DNA of 27,014 nt from JAJZJT01 sp049964655 (lineage in GTDB: Bacteria > Actinomycetota > Acidimicrobiia > Acidimicrobiales > RAAP-2). The position numbers and the translations under genes are program-made. The notes under the pieces are model-generated. The model saw only the letters and a list, made by a program, of their open reading frames with translations, was not told where the DNA came from and ran no database searches. This document shows, one piece after another, positions 13,005-19,266 of the stretch (the first letter of the stretch is position 1; every line of letters begins with the position of its first letter). The stretch is taken from the NCBI GenBank assembly GCA_049964655.1, contig JBMFXC010000032.1:1-27014 (forward strand). The letters are read 5' to 3'.

Positions 13005-15074
13005 CTACTCGACGTACGAGGTGGCGCTCCGGGCCGAGGCGACGAGCACCTGACCTGCTGCGTCCCCGGCGACGCACAGGTCGGGGTCCGGGCAGGAGAC
13101 GGCCCAGACCACGGTCGTGCCGGCGACCGCCTGGCGATGCCAGGACGTCGGCCCACCGGCAGGGTCGCTCGTCGTCATCACGCCGCCGGAGCTATCGCCG
13201 AGGACGCACCGGTCGGGCGAACCGCACGCCAGGCCGGCCACGAAGTGGCCCGGGTCGACCGGGACCGCGTGCCATCCTGATGCCCCCCTCGACGGGTCGG
13301 TCGAGGTGAGGACTTGCCCGGCTCCGTCCCCGGCTACGCACAGCTTCGCCGACGGGCAGGCGAGCGCCCCGATGCCAGCGGCGCCAACTGCCCTCGTCAC
13401 CGACCACGACCCCGATGTCGAGGGGCGGGTGGACCTCAGCACGCGACCCGACTGGTCGACGGCAATGCACAGGTCCACCGATGGGCAGGCGACGGCCCAG
13501 ATGGTCGTCGAGCCGTCGACGTCCTCGGCGGTCCACCGTCCACCACCCGCTCTGCCTGGGTCGGTGGAGACGAGGAGCCTCCCGGTCCCGTCGCTCGCCA
13601 CGCACAGGTCCACCGACGGACAGGCCAGCCCCCACAGCGGACGAGTTCCGTCGGCATCCACCCGCGTCCACGCCCCGGCCCTTGTTGTCGGGTCCGTCGA
13701 GGTCAGGATCCCGCCCTGGGCGTCAGCCGCCACGCACAGGGAGGTCGTCGGGCAGGCCAGCGCGTCGATCGGTTCCCCAGGGTCGACCACGTGGCGGGAC
13801 CAGCGGCTGCCACTTGCGGCCGCCGGGTCCGTCGAGGTAAGGACGGCACCGGCCGAGTCGCCGGCGAGGCACAGCCGGGTCGACGGGCAGGTGATGGCGT
13901 CGAGCTGGTTGGCTCGCTCGACCAGCGTGCTCGACCAGTCGGCGGCCGGGCCAGTCGGATGGTCCGACACCAGCACGCGACCCGCCTGGTCGACAGCGAC
14001 GCACAGGGTCACCGACGGACAAGACAGCGCAGACGCGAAGTTCGTCGACCCGGTGACCGCCACGGCGTCGACACGCCACGTCTGTGGCGAGGAGAGCGGC
14101 CCGGACGAGGCAAGGGTGTTCCCCCACGAGTCGGCACCGACGCACAGGGACGTGGTGGGGCAGGCGAGGGCCGACACCCAGTTCCCCAGGTCGACGTCGG
14201 ACAGCGACCAGTGTCCGCCTCCCGCACCAGCCGGGTCGCTGCCGACGGCGATCGAGCCTCCCGAGAGCCCGGCCACGCACAGGGAGGTCGTCGGGCACGA
14301 GACGGACAGGACCCGGCTGCCCGGGTCGACGTCGGACAGTGACCAGTGTCCGCCTCCCGCTCCAGCCGGGTCGCTGCCGACGGCGATCGAGCCTCCCGAG
14401 AGCCCGGCCACGCACAGGGAGGTCGTCGGGCACGAGACGGACAGGACCCGGCTGCCCGGTTCGAGGTCCACGGTCCGCCACGCTGTTGTCGGTCCAGTCG
14501 GGTCGGTGGTGACGAGGACGTGCCCGCCGGTGTCGCCGGCCACGCACAGGGAGGTCGTCGGGCAGGCGAGCGCGTCGATGGACGACCTCGCTGCGTCGGC
14601 TACCACGGACCGCCATGCGGCCGCTGTCCCAGTCGGGTCGGTGGTGACGAGGACGTGCCCGCCGGTGTCGCCGGCCACGCACAGGGAGGTCGTCGGGCAG
14701 GCGAGCGCGGCAAGTGACCGACCCGGGTCGGCGGAAACGGAGCTCCACGTCGAAGCGCCGCCAGTCGGGTCGGTGGTGACCAGGACCCGTCCGCCGGCAT
14801 CCCCGGCGACGCACAGTGAGGTGGTCGGGCAGGCCAGGGCGGTCAGGTGGTTGGACGGCCCGAACGGCGGGCCGGCGTCGACCTCGAGCGGCGTCGACCA
14901 GCGGAGGCCTGTAGCCGGCGCCGTCCCGTGATCACCGGAGGCTGTCACGCGGGCGGTCCCGCCGAGGAGCGTCGCTGCCGTCGCCGCGACCCCGGCTGCC
15001 ACCGCGACGCAACCGACCAGGAGGGGCACCGGGCGGCGCCATCGGGGCGCCCTGCCGGTTCGCTCCGGCGCCAC
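13005..15074 (-). CDS. exported or membrane-anchored 14-repeat protein with cysteine-pair motif, propeller-like
   Basis: A 689-residue protein with a basic N terminus and one hydrophobic helix (about residues 15-38), which is a signal anchor or signal peptide. The rest is 14 tandem repeats of 40-50 residues, each with a core like ACPTTSLCVAGDxGGxVL followed by a TDP(T/A) turn and a Trp. Each core holds two cysteines six residues apart, suggesting one disulfide per blade. Two seven-bladed beta-propellers would fit 14 repeats. The role is unknown; binding outside the membrane is a guess. Repeats 4 and 5 are nearly identical in DNA. GTG 15074 is preferred to the much longer open frame because that extension is antisense-like, Pro/Ser-rich and would overlap the hydrolase gene. 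It lies 22 bases after the hydrolase stop on the same strand. Confidence 0.75.
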   Translation of the reverse strand: MAPERTGRAPRWRRPVPLLVGCVAVAAGVAATAATLLGGTARVTASGDHGTAPATGLRWSTPLEVDAGPPFGPSNHLTALACPTTSLCVAGDAGGRVLVTTDPTGGASTWSSVSADPGRSLAALACPTTSLCVAGDTGGHVLVTTDPTGTAAAWRSVVADAARSSIDALACPTTSLCVAGDTGGHVLVTTDPTGPTTAWRTVDLEPGSRVLSVSCPTTSLCVAGLSGGSIAVGSDPAGAGGGHWSLSDVDPGSRVLSVSCPTTSLCVAGLSGGSIAVGSDPAGAGGGHWSLSDVDLGNWVSALACPTTSLCVGADSWGNTLASSGPLSSPQTWRVDAVAVTGSTNFASALSCPSVTLCVAVDQAGRVLVSDHPTGPAADWSSTLVERANQLDAITCPSTRLCLAGDSAGAVLTSTDPAAASGSRWSRHVVDPGEPIDALACPTTSLCVAADAQGGILTSTDPTTRAGAWTRVDADGTRPLWGLACPSVDLCVASDGTGRLLVSTDPGRAGGGRWTAEDVDGSTTIWAVACPSVDLCIAVDQSGRVLRSTRPSTSGSWSVTRAVGAAGIGALACPSAKLCVAGDGAGQVLTSTDPSRGASGWHAVPVDPGHFVAGLACGSPDRCVLGDSSGGVMTTSDPAGGPTSWHRQAVAGTTVVWAVSCPDPDLCVAGDAAGQVLVASARSATSYVE
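14190..14459. repeat. two nearly identical 135-bp copies inside the propeller gene
   Basis: The segments 14190-14324 and 14325-14459 differ at only two positions that I can see (C/T in the CAG(C/T)GACC context and A/T in CCCGC(A/T)CCAG). Each encodes one 45-residue repeat, and both differences are silent or near silent. Repeats 2 and 3 (about 14480-14700) also share long identical stretches. This points to recent duplication or gene conversion. Confidence 0.88.
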
Positions 15075-15108
15075 GCTCAACGGCCGAGCACTGGGCTCAA
15101 CGGCCGAG
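15075..15108. repeat. 20-bp-spaced direct repeat over the hydrolase stop codon
   Basis: GCTCAACGGCCGAG occurs at 15075-15088 and again at 15095-15108, a period of 20 bp. The minus-strand TGA in the second copy (15097-15099) is the stop codon of the alpha/beta hydrolase. The unit contains the palindrome CGGCCG. The array fills the 22-base gap to the next gene, ending right at its GTG start. Confidence 0.8.
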
Positions 15109-15966
15109 AAAGTCGACGATGCGGCCGCCCACCTCGTCGGGACGCTCCAGGTGGAGGAAGTGGCCGGCGCCTTCCACCACCGCCACCTCCGAGCCACTGG
15201 CGAGGTGCGCGCCGACCGAGCCGACGGTGTCGAGGCCGATGCACCCGTCGTCGGCACCGTGGAGGTAGAGGGTCGGCTGAGGGGCGACCGTCCACCCGGC
15301 CGCCTGGGCGGCGGCGGCGGTGGGGTCGTCGGGCGGTCCGGCGAGCATGGCTCGGTAGTACCCGATGGCGGCGGCGAGCCGCTCGGGGGCACCGACGGCC
15401 TCCTTCACCCTGGCCACGTCCCACGACGCGTCGTAGCCGGGCGACCAGTCAGCCCACAGGCGCTCCAAGAAGCGGTGGTCGTCGAGCGGGACGACCTGCT
15501 CGGCCAGTGGCGTCTGGAAGAAGAAGAGGTACCAGCTCCTGCGGAGCTGGTCGTAGGAGAGGAACGTCTCGGCCATGGCCGCAGGGGGAGCGACCGCTGC
15601 CGTCACCAGCTTCCGCCAACGGTCGGGCTCCCACGCCGCGGCGCCGTAGGCGGCGAAGGCTCCCCAGTCGTGGCCGACGAGGACGGCGTCGGACCGACCT
15701 CCGAGCGCATCGTGGAGGGCGCACACGTCGAGAGCGAGCGTGCCCGTGTCGTAGCGCCCGTCGGGAGCGAGGCTGCTCGGCGCGTACCCACGGAGGAAGG
15801 GCGCGACGGCTCGATACCCGGCCGCAGCCAGTCGGGGCAGCAGGAGGCGCCAGGTGTGGGCCGTGTCGGGGAACCCGTGCAGGCAGAGTGCCAGTGGACC
15901 GTCGCCGGGTCCCTCGGCAAGGTAGGCAACCTCGACCCCGTGGGCGGTGACGGTGCGCTGGTCCAC
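15097..15966 (-). CDS. alpha/beta hydrolase, epoxide hydrolase-like
   Basis: A 289-residue cytoplasmic alpha/beta hydrolase. LCLHGFPDTAHTWR (28-40) holds the oxyanion-hole HGFP motif. VGHDWGAFAAY (97-107) has Asp100 as nucleophile, the hallmark of epoxide hydrolases and haloalkane dehalogenases as opposed to serine esterases. The acid is probably Asp239 or Asp240 in LHGADDGCIG, and His269 in GAGHFLHLERP completes the triad. Tyr203/Tyr204 (GYYRAML) fit a lid tyrosine of epoxide hydrolases. The natural substrate is unknown. The GTG start at 15966 is leaderless, with TACCCT six bases upstream. It is followed after 22 bases by the propeller-protein gene, with which it may be cotranscribed. Confidence 0.82.
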   Translation of the reverse strand: MDQRTVTAHGVEVAYLAEGPGDGPLALCLHGFPDTAHTWRLLLPRLAAAGYRAVAPFLRGYAPSSLAPDGRYDTGTLALDVCALHDALGGRSDAVLVGHDWGAFAAYGAAAWEPDRWRKLVTAAVAPPAAMAETFLSYDQLRRSWYLFFFQTPLAEQVVPLDDHRFLERLWADWSPGYDASWDVARVKEAVGAPERLAAAIGYYRAMLAGPPDDPTAAAAQAAGWTVAPQPTLYLHGADDGCIGLDTVGSVGAHLASGSEVAVVEGAGHFLHLERPDEVGGRIVDFLGR

Positions 15967-15972
15967 TGCCCG

Positions 15973-15978
15973 AGGGTA
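15973..15978 (-). promoter_or_regulatory. leaderless-type -10 element TACCCT of the alpha/beta hydrolase
   Basis: On the minus strand TACCCT ends six bases before GTG 15966. It is divergent from the TAGCGT at 16013-16018 in the same 61-base gap. Confidence 0.5.
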
Positions 15979-16012
15979 CCTCTAGCCGGACGCGCCTGGC
16001 TGGGGCGGCGAG

Positions 16013-16018
16013 TAGCGT
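16013..16018 (+). promoter_or_regulatory. -10 element TAGCGT before the MBL-fold hydrolase operon
   Basis: TAGCGT ends nine bases before GTG 16028, giving a leaderless or nearly leaderless transcript for the three-gene operon. The spacing is slightly longer than at the other genes. Confidence 0.4.
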
Positions 16019-16027
16019 CCTCGGGCG

Positions 16028-16894
16028 GTGAGAGCGACCTTCTACGGCGTTCGCGGCTCGTGCCCGTGCTCGTCGGACGCCTACCGTCGCTACGGCGGCA
16101 ACACGTCGTCCGTGCTGGTGTCCGTCGAAGGCGAGCCCCCGCTCCTGCTCGACCTCGGCACCGGGGCGCGCGAGCTGGGTTCGGTGCTCGGCCGGGCGGT
16201 GCGGGCCGCCGGCGTCCCGCTCGAGGCCAACGCGCTCCTCACCCACCTGCACTACGACCACATCCTCGGGTTGCCGTTCTTCCTACCGCTCCAGGACCCC
16301 GGGTCGCGTCTCGACGTGTACGGCCCCAGCCAGGACACCGGGCACCTCTCCGACGTCCTGGCTGCCGCGGTGAAGCCCCCGTTCTTCCCCATCCAGATGG
16401 GCGAGTTCCGGGGAGACCTCCGCTTCCACGAGCTCGACGCGCGAAGCGACGCGGAGGTCGTCGAGCTCGGATCGGTGACCGTACGCGCCCGCTCCGTCCC
16501 TCACAAGGGCCACACCCTCGGCTTCCGGGTCGAGGCGGACGGTCGTGCTCTCGTCTACCTTCCCGACCACCAGGCGCCCCCTGACCGACGCTCGGTCGAC
16601 GAAGGCGTCCTCGAGCTGTGCGAAGGGGCCGACCTGCTCGTCCACGATGCCCAGTTCACCGACGACGAGTTCGCTGCCATGTCCGACTGGGGGCACTCCA
16701 CCGTCGCCTATGCCCTGCACGTTGCCGGATCGGCCGGGGTGCGCCGCCTCGTCCTCTTCCACCACGACCCGTCCCACACCGACCGCCAGCTCGACCGGAT
16801 GGTGGCCCACGCCCGCCGGCTTGCCGGAGCCGCCCGGGTTGCCGAGGTCTCGGCCGCCGCCGAGCGGACCACGATCGACCTGGGACGGGCGTGA
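16028..16894 (+). CDS. MBL-fold metal-dependent hydrolase
   Basis: A 288-residue metallo-beta-lactamase-fold protein. RATFYGVRGSCPC and YGGNTSSVLV at the N terminus and LLLDLGTGARELG (39-51) are typical of the PhnP/RNase Z-like branch. The metal motif THLHYDHILG spans 72-81 (His73, His75, Asp77, His78). Further ligands are likely in SVPHKGHTLGF, YLPDHQ, VHDAQF, WGHST and FHHDPSHTD. Family members hydrolyse cyclic nucleotides, phosphodiesters or other esters using two zinc ions; which one applies here cannot be told. It starts at GTG 16028 and overlaps the flavin reductase gene by the four bases GTGA, so it is the first gene of a coupled operon. It has no export signal. Confidence 0.87.
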   Translation: MRATFYGVRGSCPCSSDAYRRYGGNTSSVLVSVEGEPPLLLDLGTGARELGSVLGRAVRAAGVPLEANALLTHLHYDHILGLPFFLPLQDPGSRLDVYGPSQDTGHLSDVLAAAVKPPFFPIQMGEFRGDLRFHELDARSDAEVVELGSVTVRARSVPHKGHTLGFRVEADGRALVYLPDHQAPPDRRSVDEGVLELCEGADLLVHDAQFTDDEFAAMSDWGHSTVAYALHVAGSAGVRRLVLFHHDPSHTDRQLDRMVAHARRLAGAARVAEVSAAAERTTIDLGRA

Positions 16895-17421
16895 ACGGAG
16901 ACGTCGACCAGGAGCTGTTCCGGTCTGTGATGGCCCGCTTCGCCACCGGTGTCACGGTCGTCACAGCCGACGTGGACGGTGAACCGGTGGGTTTCACCTG
17001 CCAGAGCTTCGTCTCCCTCTCGCTGGAGCCGCCCCTGGTGGCCCTCGCCCCCGCCAAGACGTCGACCAGTTGGCCTCGGATGGTCCGTTCCGGCTCGTTC
17101 TGCGTCAACGTCCTGGCTGAGCACCAGGTGGACGTCTGCGAGCGGTTCTCCCGGTCTGGAGGAGACAAGTTCAGCGGTGTGACGTGGCGGCCGGCTCCGG
17201 GCACCGGGCTGCCCGTGCTCGAGGGCTCGCTGGCCTGGGTGGCATGCCAGCTCGAGCTGGTGCACGATGCAGGCGACCACGAGCTGGTGATCGGGCGGGT
17301 CCTCGACCTCGGGACGGGCCAGGGCACGCCGCTCGTGTTCTACGACCGCCGTTTCGGGACGTTCGCCTGGCGCGGCCCAGGCCGGGCATCCGCGGGTGCC
17401 CTCGACATGGATGGAGCGTGA
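16891..17421 (+). CDS. flavin reductase family protein (FMN-binding split barrel)
   Basis: A 176-residue protein of the flavin reductase-like domain. The sequence FRSVMARFATGVTVVTA, GFTCQSFVSLSLEPPLVALAP, FCVNVLAEHQVDVCERF and the GDH signature in AGDHELVIGRV are standard. Such proteins use NADH or NADPH to reduce FMN or FAD, usually to supply a partner monooxygenase. No monooxygenase gene is in the operon, so the partner is unknown. GTG 16891 overlaps the MBL gene stop as GTGA. The RmlC-like gene follows within two bases. It is soluble and of normal length. Confidence 0.87.
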   Translation: MNGDVDQELFRSVMARFATGVTVVTADVDGEPVGFTCQSFVSLSLEPPLVALAPAKTSTSWPRMVRSGSFCVNVLAEHQVDVCERFSRSGGDKFSGVTWRPAPGTGLPVLEGSLAWVACQLELVHDAGDHELVIGRVLDLGTGQGTPLVFYDRRFGTFAWRGPGRASAGALDMDGA

Positions 17422-17423
17422 AC

Positions 17424-17975
17424 ATGCCACGTATCGAGGAGTCCGACGTCATCGCCGACGTCATCGTCGTGGAGCCGGACCGCCACGGCGACGAACGCGG
17501 GCGGTTCGTCGAGACCTACCGCCGGAGCTGGTTCCCGCTCGGACGCGAGATGACCCAGGGAAACCGGTCGGAGAAGCAGGCCGGTGCGATCGTCGGCCTC
17601 CACTACCACCTCCACCAGGCGGACTACTGGTACGTCCTGCGAGGCACGGCCCGTGTGGTCCTCCACGACCTCCGGGTCGGGTCTCCCACCGACGGGGCGA
17701 CCCTCGTCGTCGACCTCGACGGCGACCACGACCGTGGGCTCTTCATCCCCCCGGGGGTTGCCCACGGGTTCGCCTCGCTGACCGACCTCACCCTGTGGTA
17801 CCTGGTCGACAGCTACTACAACCCGGTCGACGAGCTCGGCGTGGCCTGGGACGACCCGGCCATCGGGGCCGACTGGGGCATCTTGGACCCCGTGCTCTCG
17901 GAGCGGGACCGGTCCAACCCGTCGCGCCAGGGGATCGAGCCCGGGCTGCGGCCGCGTTATGGCATGCGGACCTGA
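17424..17975 (+). CDS. dTDP-4-dehydrorhamnose 3,5-epimerase-like cupin (RmlC/RfbC family)
   Basis: A 183-residue cupin of the RmlC family, which epimerises dTDP-4-keto-6-deoxyglucose on the way to dTDP-rhamnose. DERGRFVETYRRSWF, VGLHYHLHQADYWYVLRGTARVVLHDLRVGSPT with His60 as the likely base, IPPGVAHGFASLTD (108-121), SYYNPVDELGVAWDDPAIGADW with Tyr132, all follow the family. The usual GLHYQ.P pattern is GLHYHLHQ here, so the substrate may be another nucleotide sugar. It may start at ATG 17424 or at GTG 17418, which would overlap the flavin reductase stop as GTGA; GGAG at 17413 supports the ATG. No rmlA, rmlB or rmlD lies in the window. Confidence 0.82.
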   Translation: MPRIEESDVIADVIVVEPDRHGDERGRFVETYRRSWFPLGREMTQGNRSEKQAGAIVGLHYHLHQADYWYVLRGTARVVLHDLRVGSPTDGATLVVDLDGDHDRGLFIPPGVAHGFASLTDLTLWYLVDSYYNPVDELGVAWDDPAIGADWGILDPVLSERDRSNPSRQGIEPGLRPRYGMRT

Positions 17976-18112
17976 CGGATGCCTCCGATGGCAGCCCACC
18001 GTGCCCCGAGCGATCCCTACGGCGCCAGGCCTCGGTCTGCCGCGCCGTGCCACCGTCCCGTTCGAGGCGGGCAGGGGCACCCGTCGACACAGGCGCCCGA
18101 CGATCGGATTGA

Positions 18113-19258
18113 ATGGTCACCGTGGCGCTCGCTGTCCTCGTCGTCGTCCTGGTCGTCGTGGGAGCCGTCGTGGCCAAGCTGACCTGGCGGTCTGGGCGCG
18201 ACGAGCTCCACTCGGTCGACCACTATCGCTCTGCTCTCGGCACCATCGCCGAGATCCGCGAGCGCGCCGCCAGCTCGAGCGTGCGGATCGTCGACCCCGA
18301 GCAGGCCGGCACGCCGACGACCGGGGCAGCGGCCGCTCCGCCCGACGGAGCCGGTGCCGGTCCTGACGGCGACCTCGGCGACGAGGTACCGGAGCCCGAG
18401 GGCCACCGGGCCCGCCCGGTGCGTCCCGACGATCTCGGTCAGGTTCGTCCGAGCCTCTCGGCTGACCAACCCCTCGTCTTCGACGACACTGCACCACCGG
18501 GGGCGTCGGGCGCCCTCGGGCCAGCTGAGGCGTCGGGCGCCCTCGGGCCGCCCAGTGCGGGGATGTCGGGTGCGTTCGGCACGGACCGGGTCTCGAGAGG
18601 CTTCGGCGAACCCGGGAGCCACGACGCCGTCGATCCGTCGGGCGGCTTCCGTTCGCCCCGCGCCCAGGCGCACGCCCTCCATTCGATGAACCACCGGTCA
18701 CGCAGGATCCTGCCCGTCGCGTCCGTCGCTGTCGTGGTGGTGGTGGTCGCAGTGGTGGCCGTCCTCGTCGGCCATGGCACCCATCGAGGTAGGCCGACCA
18801 GCTCCCGTGCCATCGTGACGACGCCGGTGTCCCGCGCCAGTGGCGGCACCCTCCGCTCCAAGCACCACCGGCGAGGGTCGTCGACGTCGACGTCGACGAC
18901 CACGACCACCGTCCCCGCCCAGGTCACGCCGGTCTCGGTCGGATCGGGTGGGACGACGGCCAACTACCCCGTGCCGGGCACGGGTGCCTTCACGGTGACG
19001 GTGGCCGCGTCGGCGCCGTGCTGGATCGACGCCACCGAGGCGTCGAGCGGGAGCGTCCTGTGGACGGGGACCCTGCAGGCGGGTTCGAGCCAGTCCATCC
19101 GGTCTCCGGGCACCCTCTCGCTCGAGCTGGGTGCCCCCGGTGCCACCCTCACGGTCGACGGCACCCCCGTTTCCTTCCCTCCCGGCATGCACACCCCCTT
19201 CGTCGCCACGTTCGTCGCGTCGGGATCGGGCACGTCGGCAGCCGGGTCGGCGGGCTGA
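18113..19258 (+). CDS. two-helix membrane protein with RodZ-like C-terminal (DUF4115) domain
   Basis: A 381-residue protein. TM1 is residues 4-21 and TM2 about 202-220. The 180 residues between are acidic, Pro/Gly/Ala-rich and largely disordered, with a repeated ASGALGP motif at 131-147. After TM2 comes a basic and Ser/Thr-rich stalk (221-270). Then FTVTVAASAPCWIDATEASSG, LWTGTLQAGSSQSI and LSLELGAPGATLTVDG (293-350) match the DUF4115 beta domain found outside the membrane in RodZ. RodZ links MreB to the wall synthesis machinery, but its cytoplasmic helix-turn-helix is missing here, so the role is uncertain. No TANNNT element or Shine-Dalgarno sequence stands out before ATG 18113; GTG 18119 is an alternative. 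The 137 bases upstream hold nothing recognisable. It is convergent with the peptidase gene. Confidence 0.7.
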   Translation: MVTVALAVLVVVLVVVGAVVAKLTWRSGRDELHSVDHYRSALGTIAEIRERAASSSVRIVDPEQAGTPTTGAAAAPPDGAGAGPDGDLGDEVPEPEGHRARPVRPDDLGQVRPSLSADQPLVFDDTAPPGASGALGPAEASGALGPPSAGMSGAFGTDRVSRGFGEPGSHDAVDPSGGFRSPRAQAHALHSMNHRSRRILPVASVAVVVVVVAVVAVLVGHGTHRGRPTSSRAIVTTPVSRASGGTLRSKHHRRGSSTSTSTTTTTVPAQVTPVSVGSGGTTANYPVPGTGAFTVTVAASAPCWIDATEASSGSVLWTGTLQAGSSQSIRSPGTLSLELGAPGATLTVDGTPVSFPPGMHTPFVATFVASGSGTSAAGSAG

Positions 19259-19266
19259 GCGCTCAG
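19255..19266. other. 12-bp palindrome joining two convergent stop codons
   Basis: CTGAGCGCTCAG is a perfect palindrome in which TGA (19256-19258) ends the plus-strand DUF4115 gene and the minus-strand TGA (19263-19265) ends the peptidase gene. Only four bases separate the two genes. Confidence 0.8.

Noticed and set aside
15075..15392. N-terminal extension of the propeller protein to 15392
   Set aside because: It would overlap almost 300 bases of the alpha/beta hydrolase on the same strand and encodes Pro/Ser/Arg-rich sequence typical of an off-frame reading. GTG 15074, just after the hydrolase stop and before a signal anchor, is better.
15151..16584. Plus-strand open frame of about 477 codons across the hydrolase and MBL genes
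   Set aside because: It is a shadow of two well-supported genes on both strands, with no domain of its own.
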